Source of the DNA: Pseudosulfitobacter pseudonitzschiae
GTDB taxonomy: Bacteria; Pseudomonadota; Alphaproteobacteria; Rhodobacterales; Rhodobacteraceae
NCBI RefSeq assembly: GCF_900129395.1
Contig: NZ_FQVP01000002.1
Location: 620,001-684,000, forward strand
Direction: 5' to 3'
Length of the DNA stretch: 64,000 bases
Both the position numbers and the translations under genes were made by a program. Positions 54,070-63,371 of the stretch are shown here, piece after piece; the stretch's first letter is position 1, and every line of letters begins with the position of its first letter. Below the pieces are notes generated by a model that ran no database searches, was not told the origin of the DNA, and saw only the letters and a program-made list of their open reading frames with translations.

Positions 54070-54722
54070 TCGGCAAGATTACCGGACGGATCGACTATCG
54101 CGCATTGGATCATGTGCTGATTGACGTGAACGGCGTGGGCTATCTGGTCTATTGTTCGGACCGCACGCTGGCTGCGCTTCCCGGCACGGGGCAGGTGACG
54201 GCGCTTTATACGGATCTCGTGGTGCGCGAGGACCTGATGCAACTGTTCGGGTTTCTGACCCTGGTGGAAAAGGAATGGCACCGTTTGCTGGTGTCGGTGC
54301 AGGGCGTCGGCGCCAAGGCGTCGCTGGCCATTCTTGGCGCGCTTGGTCCCGATGGTGTGGGCCGCGCGATTGCGCTGGGTGACTGGAACGCGGTCAAGGC
54401 GGCCAAGGGCGTCGGCCCCAAGATTGCGCAGCGCGTGGTTCTGGACCTGAAGGACAAGGCCCCCGGCCTGATGGCCATGGGCGGCACGGTGGCGCAGGCG
54501 ATGGGCGATGAGGCCGCGGACGTGATCGAAGCGCCAGTACGCCCGGCGGCCCCCAAACCCACACCCACCGCACAGGCTGATGCGCTGTCGGCACTGGGCA
54601 ACCTTGGCTATGGCCCCGGCGACGCCGCAGGCGCCGTGGCGCAGGCGGCCACGGACGATCCGCAAGCAGACACGCCGACGCTGATCCGCGCGGCGCTAAA
54701 GCTGCTGGCGCCGAAGGGGTAG
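54066..54722 (+). CDS. ruvA: Holliday junction protein RuvA
   Basis: A 218-residue RuvA with an N-terminal OB domain ([29 protein letters not shown]), two helix-hairpin-helix units ([18 protein letters not shown] and [20 protein letters not shown]) that bind the junction, a flexible Ala/Pro linker and a C-terminal RuvB-binding domain. It is tightly coupled to ruvC, with a 3-bp gap to ruvB. Confidence 0.95.
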   Translation: MIGKITGRIDYRALDHVLIDVNGVGYLVYCSDRTLAALPGTGQVTALYTDLVVREDLMQLFGFLTLVEKEWHRLLVSVQGVGAKASLAILGALGPDGVGRAIALGDWNAVKAAKGVGPKIAQRVVLDLKDKAPGLMAMGGTVAQAMGDEAADVIEAPVRPAAPKPTPTAQADALSALGNLGYGPGDAAGAVAQAATDDPQADTPTLIRAALKLLAPKG

Positions 54723-54725
54723 AAC

Positions 54726-55748
54726 ATGAGTGATATCGACCCCACCGTGCGGCCCGAACCCTTGGCCGAGGATGGCTTTGACCGGGCGTTGCGCCCGCAG
54801 ATGCTGGATGATTTCGTGGGTCAGGCCGAGGCCCGGGCGAACCTTCGGGTGTTCATCCAGTCCGCCCGCCAGCGTGGCGAGGCGATGGATCACACGCTGT
54901 TTCATGGGCCACCCGGTCTGGGCAAGACGACGCTGGCGCAGATCATGTCGCGTGAACTGGGTGTGAATTTTCGCATGACATCCGGCCCCGTGCTGGCCAA
55001 GGCGGGTGATCTGGCGGCGATCCTGACCAATCTGGAAGCGCGCGATGTGCTGTTCATCGACGAGATCCACCGCCTGAATCCGGTGGTTGAAGAGGTGCTT
55101 TACCCCGCGCTGGAAGATTTCGAGCTGGATCTGGTGATCGGCGAGGGGCCGGCCGCGCGCACGGTGCGGATCGAATTGCAGCCCTTTACGCTGGTCGGGG
55201 CCACCACGCGGATGGGTTTGCTGACCACGCCGCTGCGCGACCGGTTCGGCATTCCAACACGGCTGAATTTCTACACCGAGGACGAGCTGTTCCAGATCGT
55301 CACCGGCAACGCCCGCAAGCTGGGCGCCCCCGCAGACGAGGGCGGCGCACGCGAGATTGCGCGGCGCGCGCGGGGCACGCCACGGATCGCGGGACGGTTG
55401 TTGCGGCGGGTGGTGGACTTTGCCGTGGTCGAAGGCGATGGGCGCGTGACGCGCGAACTGGCCGACAGCGCGCTGACACGGCTGGGTGTGGACCATCTGG
55501 GGCTGGATGCGGCGGACCGGCGCTATCTGCGGCTGATCGCGGAAAACTATGGCGGCGGACCGGTGGGCATCGAAACACTGAGTGCGGCGCTGAGCGAGAG
55601 CCGCGATTCACTGGAAGACGTGATCGAGCCGTTTCTGCTGCAACAGGGGCTGATCCAGCGCACCCCACGCGGGCGGATGCTGGCATCCAAGGCCTGGGCC
55701 CATCTGGGGCTGGACGCGCCGCGCAAGCCGGATGATTTGTTTGGTTGA
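54726..55748 (+). CDS. ruvB: Holliday junction helicase RuvB
   Basis: A 340-residue AAA+ motor. Walker A is [12 protein letters not shown] near residues 59-70, Walker [11 protein letters not shown], and the sensor segments [18 protein letters not shown] are clear. It drives branch migration with RuvA. It ends 34 bp before the second copy of the 21-bp repeat. Confidence 0.96.
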   Translation: MSDIDPTVRPEPLAEDGFDRALRPQMLDDFVGQAEARANLRVFIQSARQRGEAMDHTLFHGPPGLGKTTLAQIMSRELGVNFRMTSGPVLAKAGDLAAILTNLEARDVLFIDEIHRLNPVVEEVLYPALEDFELDLVIGEGPAARTVRIELQPFTLVGATTRMGLLTTPLRDRFGIPTRLNFYTEDELFQIVTGNARKLGAPADEGGAREIARRARGTPRIAGRLLRRVVDFAVVEGDGRVTRELADSALTRLGVDHLGLDAADRRYLRLIAENYGGGPVGIETLSAALSESRDSLEDVIEPFLLQQGLIQRTPRGRMLASKAWAHLGLDAPRKPDDLFG

Positions 55749-55781
55749 GGCCGCGCGTCATACCTTTTATGCCTGTCGCGA

Positions 55782-55802
55782 GGATATTTAAGGCCAAAAG
55801 AA
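55782..55802. repeat. 21-bp dispersed element, copy 2
   Basis: Contains ATTTAAGGCCAAAAGAA. It matches the element at 38992-39012 at 20 of 21 bases. It ends three bases before the start of the next gene and may supply part of its ribosome-binding leader. Confidence 0.7.
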
Positions 55803-55805
55803 CCA

Positions 55806-56435
55806 ATGACAGCTGACCAGATCGAAGCCTTGTTCACCCGTGCGGATGGCAGCTATGCCTTTGCGCGCTGGGGACGGCCGATTGCACCGATTGCATTCGG
55901 TGTGCAGGATGAAACGCTGGGCGTGATCAAGGGCGCGATCGAAGCGGTCTGTGCGCTGGCGGGCCATGAAACCACGGATATGGACCCTGAACTGGGCAGC
56001 AATTTCATGTGGTTCTTCTTTCGCGATTGGGACGAGCTGCCGCAGGTGCCGGGGTTGGAGCGCATGGTGCCCGATCTGGAACCGCTGGTCGCGCGGCTGA
56101 AGGCGGCGGATGCGAACCAGTACCGGGCCTTTCGCTTTGACGAACGCGGCGCGATCAAGGCCTGTTTCGTGTTTCTCAAGATGGACGGCGCGCTGGCCGA
56201 TCTGCCTGCGGACACGTTGGTGTTGGGGCAGGCGGCGCAGTCGATCCTGTTGTGGTCTACCCTTGCCTTTGCCGAACGCTCGCCGCTGGCCGTGGCCGGG
56301 CAGACTACCGTGCTGCGCCCGGAAATCGCCGATGTGATCCGTGCGGCCTATGATCCGGTGATGCCGGTTGCGGCTGCGGACAAGTCACACGCGTTGCGCA
56401 TGGCGGCGCGGCTGGAGGTTGCCAATGGCGCATGA
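55806..56435 (+). CDS. Conserved hypothetical protein, Rhodobacterales type
   Basis: A 209-residue soluble protein that I cannot assign to a named family. Visible segments are GRPIAPIAFGVQDETLGVIKGA near 23-44 and LGSNFMWFFFRDWDELPQVPGL near 63-84. No signal peptide or membrane span is evident. It lies between ruvB and ybgC, and its end overlaps ybgC by 11 bp, so it is probably cotranscribed with the Tol cluster. Its start follows the dispersed repeat directly. Confidence 0.8.
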   Translation: MTADQIEALFTRADGSYAFARWGRPIAPIAFGVQDETLGVIKGAIEAVCALAGHETTDMDPELGSNFMWFFFRDWDELPQVPGLERMVPDLEPLVARLKAADANQYRAFRFDERGAIKACFVFLKMDGALADLPADTLVLGQAAQSILLWSTLAFAERSPLAVAGQTTVLRPEIADVIRAAYDPVMPVAAADKSHALRMAARLEVANGA

Positions 56436-56814
56436 GTTTCCTGTCACGGTTTATTACGAAGACACGGATATGGCGGGGATCGTCTATTACGCCAATTACC
56501 TGCGTTTTATCGAACGTGCGCGGTCGGAAATCGTCGAGGAACTGGGCGTGGACCAGCGTGCCATGCGCGCCGAAGGGATCGTTTTTGCCGTTACGCGGGT
56601 CGAGGCGGATTATATCGGGTCGGCCCGTCTGGGCGATCGTTTGACCGTTGTGACCACCCACGAACCGGTGGGCGCGGTGCGCTGGGTGTTCGACCAGGAG
56701 GTCCGTTTGGGCGACAAAACGATCTTTCGGGCCAAGGTGACCGCCGCCTGTATGTCCACCGAGGGCCGTCCCACCCGACTTCCAGCGAAAATACGCGCAT
56801 TACGTGGCGATTGA
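56425..56814 (+). CDS. ybgC: Tol-Pal system-associated acyl-CoA thioesterase YbgC
   Basis: A 129-residue hotdog-fold thioesterase. The catalytic Asp15 is in YYEDTDMAGIVYYANYL. YbgC hydrolyses acyl-CoA, and its gene leads the tol-pal cluster in most proteobacteria. ATG at 56425 lies inside the end of the preceding gene, after GGAGG; an upstream in-frame ATG would add 19 Arg-rich residues. Confidence 0.93.
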   Translation: MAHEFPVTVYYEDTDMAGIVYYANYLRFIERARSEIVEELGVDQRAMRAEGIVFAVTRVEADYIGSARLGDRLTVVTTHEPVGAVRWVFDQEVRLGDKTIFRAKVTAACMSTEGRPTRLPAKIRALRGD

Positions 56815-56913
56815 AGGCCAGTTGCCGCCATTGTGATAGCTTTCCCCTTGGTCTTCCGCTAGATTCCGCCCAAGGAAGGCTGGACATAACAGCCGTAGAC
56901 AAAGAGCAGGCAG

Positions 56914-57609
56914 ATGGAAGCAGACACGCTGGCTTTGGCGCAGGGGATAGATTTCTCTCTGTGGGGCCTTTTCGCACGCGCCACAATCCTAGTTAAACTC
57001 GTCATGATCATGCTGATCGTCGCGTCCTTTTGGTCGTGGGCGATTATCGTGCGCAAACTGATCAGCTTTCGCGCGGCGCGGTCCGAGGCCGCCCGTTTCG
57101 ACGAGCGATTCTGGTCGGGAGAACCGTTGGACGAATTGTTCGACGAGATCGGGCCAGAGCCGCGCGGCAGTGCGGAAAAGATATTTGCGGCCGGTATGAC
57201 CGAATGGCGGCGCTCGCACCGTGATGATGGCCGGTTGATTGCCGGGGCGACCGCACGGATCGACCGCAGCATGGATGTTGCGATCAACAAAGAGGCCGAT
57301 GAGCTGCAAAAGAGTCTGTCGATCCTGGCCACCATCGGTTCGACCGCGCCCTTTATCGGCCTGTTCGGGACCGTCATGGGGATCATGAACGCCTTTATCG
57401 AGATTGCAGAGCAGCAAAACACCAGCCTTGCGGTTGTGGCCCCCGGCATCGCCGAGGCGCTGCTGGCCACGGGTCTGGGCCTGCTGGCCGCGATTCCGGC
57501 GGTGATCTATTACAACAAGCTGTCGGCAGACAGCGATCGCATCATTTCGGGCTACGAGGCGTTTTCGGATGAATTCGCCACCATCCTGTCGCGCCAGTTG
57601 GACAGCTGA
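56914..57609 (+). CDS. tolQ: Tol-Pal system protein TolQ
   Basis: A 231-residue inner-membrane protein with three spans: about 28-48 (LVKLVMIMLIVASFWSWAIIV), about 140-165, and 180-200 (APGIAEALLATGLGLLAAIPAVIYY). With TolR it forms the proton channel that energises outer-membrane constriction. Conserved TIGSTAPFIGLFGTVMGIM is visible. It is three bases before tolR. Confidence 0.95.
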   Translation: MEADTLALAQGIDFSLWGLFARATILVKLVMIMLIVASFWSWAIIVRKLISFRAARSEAARFDERFWSGEPLDELFDEIGPEPRGSAEKIFAAGMTEWRRSHRDDGRLIAGATARIDRSMDVAINKEADELQKSLSILATIGSTAPFIGLFGTVMGIMNAFIEIAEQQNTSLAVVAPGIAEALLATGLGLLAAIPAVIYYNKLSADSDRIISGYEAFSDEFATILSRQLDS

Positions 57610-57612
57610 TCC

Positions 57613-58095
57613 ATGGGCGCAGGTGTGATGCAAAAAGACGGAGGCGGCGGCGGGCGGAGACGCAAGCGCAGCCGCGCGCGTCCGATGGCCGAGATCAACG
57701 TCACGCCCTTTGTGGACGTGATGTTGGTGCTTTTGATCATCTTCATGGTGGCCGCACCGCTGCTGACCGTCGGGGTTCCGGTGGAACTGCCCAAGACCGC
57801 TGCGGGCGCTTTGTCTGCGGATCAGGAAGAGCCGCTGACGGTGACGATCACCTCGACAGGATCGGTGCAGATCCAGACGACGGAGACGCCGCGCGAGGAA
57901 CTGATTGGCAAGCTGCGCGCGATTTCGGCCGAGCGTGAAAGCGACCGCGTGTTCCTGCGCGCTGACGGGGCCGTGCCTTACAGTGACGTGATGCAGATCA
58001 TGGGCGCGCTGAACGCGGGCGGATTTTCCAACATCGGTCTGGTGACGGACACCGGCGGTCCGTCGCTGGACGGCACGGACACATCGGGCGGGTAA
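57613..58095 (+). CDS. tolR: Tol-Pal system protein TolR
   Basis: A 160-residue ExbD/TolR-type protein with one span (about 33-55). MAEINVTPFVDVMLVLLIIFM contains the membrane Asp needed for proton transfer. The periplasmic domain has LRADGAVPYSDVMQIMGALNAGGF near 115-138. It lies in the tol operon between tolQ and tolA. Confidence 0.95.
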   Translation: MGAGVMQKDGGGGGRRRKRSRARPMAEINVTPFVDVMLVLLIIFMVAAPLLTVGVPVELPKTAAGALSADQEEPLTVTITSTGSVQIQTTETPREELIGKLRAISAERESDRVFLRADGAVPYSDVMQIMGALNAGGFSNIGLVTDTGGPSLDGTDTSGG

Positions 58096-58101
58096 GCCAC
58101 A

Positions 58102-59256
58102 GTGGACGCAGGGCATGTCATATCGGGTGCGGGCCATATTGGCCTGATCGGCTGGTTGCTGTTTGGCGGCGCGTTCCAGACCGATCCTTTGCCATTGGAA
58201 ACCATGGATGTTTCGGTGATCTCCACCGAAGTTTACGAGGCGATTGTTGCCGCACAACGGCCTCCGCAGTCGGGCACCGAAGTGGCGCAGCCCGAGCCGC
58301 CTGCCGCCGAGGATACGGCCGCGACGCCGCCTCCTGCCGAGACCGAGGTGACGCCACCCCCTGCGCCGGAAACCACGCAAGCCCCTGAACCGGAAACAGC
58401 GCCCGAGCCGCCGCAGCCCGTGCCGCCCGTGGCCGAGGTCGAAGAGACCGCGCCCGTTCAGCCCGATCCGCCTGCGGACGTGGCCGTTGTCGTGCCGGAA
58501 CGCAGCACGCGCCCCGTGCCGCGTCCGGTTGAGCGTGTGGCCCCCGAGGCCGTGGCGCCGCCACCGCCAGAAGCCAAGCCCGATCCGGTCGAGCAGGAGG
58601 CGGTCGAGCCCGCCGAAACCGGCGAGACCGTGCAGGAACCACAGACCGCGACCGCGCCCGAAGAGGCCGCGACCGAGATCGTGACCGAGGCCGAAAAGCC
58701 CAGTGCCGCGCCCAATGCGTCGCCGCGCCCGCCGTCGCGGCCCAAGCCGCCGGTGCGCACGGCAGCCGCCGAGCCGAAGCCTGAGCCGAAGCCCGAGGCG
58801 AAACCGGAAGCAAAACCTGATCCGAAGCCCGAAACGCCGCCTGCCACCAGCAGCAGCACCAAGGATGCGGTGGACGCAGCCCTTGCCGAAGCGCTTGGCG
58901 GCACCACATCCGAACCAACGGCCCCGACCGGGCCGCCGCTGTCTGCGGGTGAAAAGGATGCGCTGCGGGTGGCGGTTTCAAGCTGCTGGAACGTGGGTTC
59001 CTTGTCGTCCGAGGCTTTGCGGACGACAGTGGTGGTCACGGTTTCGATGACGCCGGATGCACGACCTGTGACATCGTCCATACGGATGACCAGCAGTTCA
59101 GGCGGTTCCGGCGCGGCAGCGGACCAGGCGTTTGAAGCGGCCCGTCGGGCGATCATTCGCTGCGGAGCCAAAGGATACAACCTGCCGTCCGAGAAATACG
59201 GGCAGTGGCAAGAGATAGAAATGACGTTCAATCCCGAAAGGATGCGCATCAAATGA
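58102..59256 (+). CDS. tolA: Tol-Pal system protein TolA
   Basis: A 384-residue protein: one N-terminal span (about 9-26), a long Pro/Glu/Ala/Lys-rich periplasmic linker (about 55-265) and a compact C-terminal domain (about 270-384) that would contact Pal and TolB. It starts at GTG. The linker lacks long helical KAEA repeats as in E. coli and is proline-rich instead. The stop overlaps tolB in ATGA. Confidence 0.9.
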   Translation: MDAGHVISGAGHIGLIGWLLFGGAFQTDPLPLETMDVSVISTEVYEAIVAAQRPPQSGTEVAQPEPPAAEDTAATPPPAETEVTPPPAPETTQAPEPETAPEPPQPVPPVAEVEETAPVQPDPPADVAVVVPERSTRPVPRPVERVAPEAVAPPPPEAKPDPVEQEAVEPAETGETVQEPQTATAPEEAATEIVTEAEKPSAAPNASPRPPSRPKPPVRTAAAEPKPEPKPEAKPEAKPDPKPETPPATSSSTKDAVDAALAEALGGTTSEPTAPTGPPLSAGEKDALRVAVSSCWNVGSLSSEALRTTVVVTVSMTPDARPVTSSIRMTSSSGGSGAAADQAFEAARRAIIRCGAKGYNLPSEKYGQWQEIEMTFNPERMRIK

Positions 59257-60575
59257 TCTGGCGAATTCTCGTTTGCATGATGGCCGTTCTGGCCTGGACC
59301 GCCCCGACAGTGCAGGCCCAGCAGGGCCCGCTGCGTATCGAGATCACCGAAGGTGTGATCGAACCCTTGCCCTTTGCCGTACCTGCCTTTGTGGCCGAGA
59401 ACGCCGCGAGCGGGCAGATGGGGCAGCAATTGGCGCAACTGGTGGCGGCCGACCTGATCGGCACCGGCCTGTTCCGCGAAGTGCCTGCCAGCGCCTTTAT
59501 CAGCGGGGTCAGCGATTTCAACGCGGCGATCCAATACGCCGACTGGAAGGCCGTGAACGCCCAGGCCCTGATCACCGGGGCCGTGGCCGTCACGGGGGAT
59601 CAGATGACGGTAAAGTTCCGGCTTTACGACGTGTTCTCCGGGGCCGAACTGGGCAGCGGGCTGCAATTTGCGGGCACCACGGCCGGCTGGCGGCGCATGG
59701 GGCACAAGGTGGCCGATGCGGTGTACAGCCGGATCACCGGCGAAAGCGGCTATTTCGACAGCCGCGTGGTGTTCGTTTCGGAAACCGGTGCCAAGGCGGA
59801 TCGTCAGAAACGCCTGGCCGTGATGGATTACGACGGCGCAAACGTGCAGTACCTGACCGGCAGCGAAAGCATCGTGTTGGCCCCGCGTTTCTCCAAATCG
59901 GGCGACCGGGTGCTGTACACCAGCTATGAAACCGGTTTTCCGCGCATCTTCGTGCTGGACGTCGGCAGCGTGCAGCGCCGCGTGCTGGAAAGCCAGGACG
60001 GCACCATGAGCTTTGCACCACGCTTTCACCCCAACGGGCAGACGGTGGTCTATTCGCTGAGCCAGGGGGCGAACACCGACATCTACACGCTGGACATCAA
60101 TACAGGGCAGACCACGCGTCTGACCTCGGCCCCATCGATCGAGACCGCGCCCAGCTATTCGCCTGACGGCAGCCAGATCGTGTTTGAAAGCGACCGCTCG
60201 GGCGCGCCGCAGCTTTATGTGATGTCCGCCAGCGGTGGTGAACCGACGCGCATTTCCTTTGGCGAGGGGCGCTACGGCACCCCCGTTTGGTCCCCGCGTG
60301 GCGATCTGGTGGCGTTCACCAAACAGTCCAAGGGGCGTTTTCACATCGGCGTGATGCGGTTGGATGGCAGCGAGGAACGTCTGTTGACGGCGTCGTTCCT
60401 GGACGAGGGGCCGACGTGGGCACCGAACGGGCGTGTCATCATGTTTACCCGTGAATCCCAAGGGGAATCAGGCCGCGCGACGCTGTATTCGGTGGACATC
60501 ACGGGCCGCAACCTGCGACCTGTGCAAACACCCGAGGGCGCATCGGACCCAAGCTGGGGGCCGTTGCAGAATTAA
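59253..60575 (+). CDS. tolB: Tol-Pal system protein TolB
   Basis: A 440-residue periplasmic beta-propeller with a signal peptide (cleavage near VQAQ), an N-terminal alpha/beta domain and WD40-like repeats such as [31 protein letters not shown] and [15 protein letters not shown]. It binds Pal and TolA. ATG at 59253 ([10 protein letters not shown]) overlaps tolA; it is followed by a hairpin before pal. Confidence 0.95.
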   Translation: MIWRILVCMMAVLAWTAPTVQAQQGPLRIEITEGVIEPLPFAVPAFVAENAASGQMGQQLAQLVAADLIGTGLFREVPASAFISGVSDFNAAIQYADWKAVNAQALITGAVAVTGDQMTVKFRLYDVFSGAELGSGLQFAGTTAGWRRMGHKVADAVYSRITGESGYFDSRVVFVSETGAKADRQKRLAVMDYDGANVQYLTGSESIVLAPRFSKSGDRVLYTSYETGFPRIFVLDVGSVQRRVLESQDGTMSFAPRFHPNGQTVVYSLSQGANTDIYTLDINTGQTTRLTSAPSIETAPSYSPDGSQIVFESDRSGAPQLYVMSASGGEPTRISFGEGRYGTPVWSPRGDLVAFTKQSKGRFHIGVMRLDGSEERLLTASFLDEGPTWAPNGRVIMFTRESQGESGRATLYSVDITGRNLRPVQTPEGASDPSWGPLQN

Positions 60576-60578
60576 GCC

Positions 60579-60607
60579 GCACGATTCCCCTTTGCGGGCA
60601 ATCGTGC
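60579..60607 (+). promoter_or_regulatory. Hairpin between tolB and pal
   Basis: GCACGATT (60579-60586) pairs with AATCGTGC (60600-60607), with CCC/GGG inside. No U-tract follows. It may adjust pal message relative to tolB. Confidence 0.55.
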
Positions 60608-60657
60608 TAGACTAAACCAAACGCATGACTACGAACTCAATTCAAAAGGCTTTAAGC

Positions 60658-61179
60658 ATGAAACTCTCGACGAAACTCGTAATGCTGGCAGGCGTGCTGG
60701 CGTTGGCGGCCTGTACAAACCCCGACCGCTTTGGTGCAGATGGCGCAAACGGCGGTATCGGTGGCACCGGCATGAACGGCGGCATGGTCCCCGGCAGTGC
60801 GAACGATCCCACCTCGGTGGCGTATTTCCAGCAATCCGTGGGCGACCGCGTGTTGTTTCAGGTCGACCAATCGACCCTGACCCCCGAAGGTCGCGCGACC
60901 CTGGACGGACAAGCCGCATGGCTCAGCCAGAACGGTGACTATACCGCCATCATCGAAGGCCACGCCGACGAGCAGGGCACACGGGAATACAACCTTGCGC
61001 TGGGTGCACGTCGTGCCGATGCGGCTCGGGCCTATCTGATCAGCCAAGGCGTGCCGTCGGGCCGTCTGCGCACGATCAGCTATGGCAAGGAACGTCCGAT
61101 CGAAGTGTGCAGCAACGAAGCATGCTATGCAAAGAACCGCCGCGCTGTGACTGTGCTGGCCGGTGGATTGACGGGGTAA
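60658..61179 (+). CDS. pal: Peptidoglycan-associated lipoprotein Pal
   Basis: A 173-residue outer-membrane lipoprotein. The lipobox LALAAC places the lipidated Cys at residue 19, followed by a Gly-rich linker and an OmpA-like domain (about 55-170) with IEGHADEQGTREYNLALGARRADAAR that binds peptidoglycan. ATG at 60658 (MKLSTKLVML) gives a proper signal peptide; the ATG 11 codons upstream does not. It ties the outer membrane to the wall through TolB and TolA. Confidence 0.95.
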   Translation: MKLSTKLVMLAGVLALAACTNPDRFGADGANGGIGGTGMNGGMVPGSANDPTSVAYFQQSVGDRVLFQVDQSTLTPEGRATLDGQAAWLSQNGDYTAIIEGHADEQGTREYNLALGARRADAARAYLISQGVPSGRLRTISYGKERPIEVCSNEACYAKNRRAVTVLAGGLTG

Positions 61180-61183
61180 GGTG

Positions 61184-62014
61184 ATGCGGCGTTTCGCAAT
61201 TCTGGCAACGGTTGTGGCCCTTTGGGCACCGGCCTCGGGTTTCGCTCAATCGGCGGATGGCAGCACCCTTGCTGACATCCGGCAGGAGCTGACCATTCTC
61301 AATGTGGAAATCCAGAAGCTTCGCCGCGAGCTTTCGACGACGGGATCGGCTTCGGTGGATGTAGGTGCGGGTGGCTCACTGGACCGGCTGAACGCCATCG
61401 AATCCGAACTGCAACGGGTGACCGCCAAGACTGAAGAGCTTGAGTTCCGCATCGGCCGCGTGGTCGAGGACGGGACCAACCGGATCGGCGACCTTGAATT
61501 CCGGCTGGTCGAGCTGGAAGGCGGCGATCTGGGCGCGATCGGCGATACGCCCACATTGGGTGGTGACACCGGCGGGGCGACGCCGTTGCCCGGTCCGGTG
61601 ACACCGCCCGCCACGAACGAGGCACAACTGGCAACACAGGAACAGGCCGACTTTACGCGGGCGTCGGAGGCGCTCGCAGCAAGTGACTTTCGCGGCGCCG
61701 CTGACCAGTTTGCGACCTTTAATCAGAACTACCCCGGTGGTCCGCTAGCGGCGGCGGCCGATCTGGGCCGTGGCAAGGCGCTTGAGGCGCTTGGTGATAC
61801 CCGAGAGGCGGCGCGCGCCTATCTTGCGTCCTTTTCTGCGGATCAGGCCGGTGCAACCGCGCCCGAGGCTTTGTACCTGCTGGGGGTTTCGCTGGGCCGT
61901 CTGGGCAAGACCGGTGAAGCCTGCGTGACATTGGGCGAAGTGCCAGTACGCTTTGGCGGAACGGATGCCGCAGCGCGGGCGCAAAGCGAAATGAGCACGT
62001 TGGCCTGCGGCTGA
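61184..62014 (+). CDS. cpoB: Cell division coordinator CpoB (YbgF)
   Basis: A periplasmic protein of about 276 residues with a signal peptide (cleavage near GFAQ), a coiled-coil trimerisation region (about 29-110), a Gly/Pro linker, and C-terminal TPR repeats (about 150-275; EALAASDFRGAADQFATF and APEALYLLGVSLGRLGKTGEAC). CpoB links cell wall synthesis with Tol-driven constriction. A GTG one codon upstream is an alternative start. It ends two bases before tilS. Confidence 0.92.
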   Translation: MRRFAILATVVALWAPASGFAQSADGSTLADIRQELTILNVEIQKLRRELSTTGSASVDVGAGGSLDRLNAIESELQRVTAKTEELEFRIGRVVEDGTNRIGDLEFRLVELEGGDLGAIGDTPTLGGDTGGATPLPGPVTPPATNEAQLATQEQADFTRASEALAASDFRGAADQFATFNQNYPGGPLAAAADLGRGKALEALGDTREAARAYLASFSADQAGATAPEALYLLGVSLGRLGKTGEACVTLGEVPVRFGGTDAAARAQSEMSTLACG

Positions 62015-62016
62015 CC

Positions 62017-63273
62017 ATGGATGATGATGCGGCGTTGAATGCAGCCATCGCGGCGCATCTGTTGCCGGAACCACCCGAAAAACTTGGCGTCGCCGTGTCG
62101 GGCGGCGGTGATTCCATGGCGCTGTTGGCGTTGGCCGCAGGCTTTGCGCAGACGCACGAAGTGCAGGTGCATGTGATCAGCGTGGATCATGGTCTGCGCT
62201 CTGGCGCGCGTGACGAATTGGCGCTGGTCGCCGCGTTTTGTGCTGAACGTGGTCTTTCTCATCACATCGAAAGCTGGAGCGGCTGGGACGGGTCAGGGAA
62301 CCTGCAAGGGGCTGCACGCGCGGCGCGCTACAAGCTGATCAACCGCTGGGCCGAAACGGTCGGGCTGCGCATGGTTCTGCTGGGCCACACCGCTGACGAT
62401 CAGGCCGAAACCCTGATGATGCGGCTAGCGCGCGGGGCGGGAGTGGACGGATTGTCTGCCATGGCGCCGCGGCGCATGCGCGAGGGCATAACCTATGTGC
62501 GCCCCTTTCTGGACATCACGCGCGCCGAGTTGCGCGATTATCTGACGCGGCACGACATTGCGTGGGCCGATGATCCCAGCAATGACGACACCAGCTTTGC
62601 TCGCGTGGCGATGCGGCAGGCGCTGACACAGCTGGAACCGCTGGGGCTGAGCGCCCGGACGCTGGCCGGTGTCGCGCGGAACATGCGCCAGTCGCGAGAG
62701 GCGCTGAACTGGCAGACCCATTCCGCCGCCCGCGAAGTTGCCCAGGTGCAGGCCGGTGCGGTGCGGGTGGATATCCAAAAGTTCCGCGCGCTGCCCGAGG
62801 AAATCGCGCGGCGGTTGCTGGTTCAGGCGGTGATGTGGATCAACGGCGGCAATTATCCGCCACGGCGCAGCGGTGTTGCGGGCGTGCAGGCGGCGGTCAG
62901 GGAGGGACGCACCACCACGCTGGACGGCTGCCAGATCAGCTTTGCCGGAGAGGCCATGTGGATCTATCGCGAGCTGAATGCGGTGCGCGACATCTTCAGC
63001 AAACCGGGCGGGGTCTGGGACAACCGCTGGCGTGTGGAAGGGCATGAAAACAATCCCCGCCTGCATGTGGGACCGCTGGGCGAGGATGGTCTGGCGCTTT
63101 GTCCCGACTGGCGCGAGCATGGCCTGCCGCGAGGTGCGATGCTGTCCCTGCCTGCGGTCTGGGAGGGGGGCGACCTTGTCGTCGCACCGGTTTTTGACGA
63201 CGCCGCAGGCTGGTCTGCCGAGATCGCGGGCGGGCAAGAAACCTTTTTTGCCGCACTTCTATCCCGTCAATGA
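62017..63273 (+). CDS. tilS: tRNA(Ile)-lysidine synthetase TilS
   Basis: A 418-residue enzyme that adds lysine to C34 of tRNA-Ile(CAU), needed to read AUA codons. The PP-loop is SGGGDSMALL near residues 29-38, and GHTADDQAETLMMRLARGAGVDGL carries the conserved ATP/tRNA site. A C-terminal domain is present. It sits between the tol operon and ftsH, as in many alphaproteobacteria. Confidence 0.94.
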   Translation: MDDDAALNAAIAAHLLPEPPEKLGVAVSGGGDSMALLALAAGFAQTHEVQVHVISVDHGLRSGARDELALVAAFCAERGLSHHIESWSGWDGSGNLQGAARAARYKLINRWAETVGLRMVLLGHTADDQAETLMMRLARGAGVDGLSAMAPRRMREGITYVRPFLDITRAELRDYLTRHDIAWADDPSNDDTSFARVAMRQALTQLEPLGLSARTLAGVARNMRQSREALNWQTHSAAREVAQVQAGAVRVDIQKFRALPEEIARRLLVQAVMWINGGNYPPRRSGVAGVQAAVREGRTTTLDGCQISFAGEAMWIYRELNAVRDIFSKPGGVWDNRWRVEGHENNPRLHVGPLGEDGLALCPDWREHGLPRGAMLSLPAVWEGGDLVVAPVFDDAAGWSAEIAGGQETFFAALLSRQ

Positions 63274-63371
63274 TGCTGTTATCGCATTGAACTGACGGAC
63301 AGCATGTCTATCTTATGCGGGTGACCGTGGCGTACTGCCGTTCGGTCCCGGGAATTTTTGGGAGAGTATCC

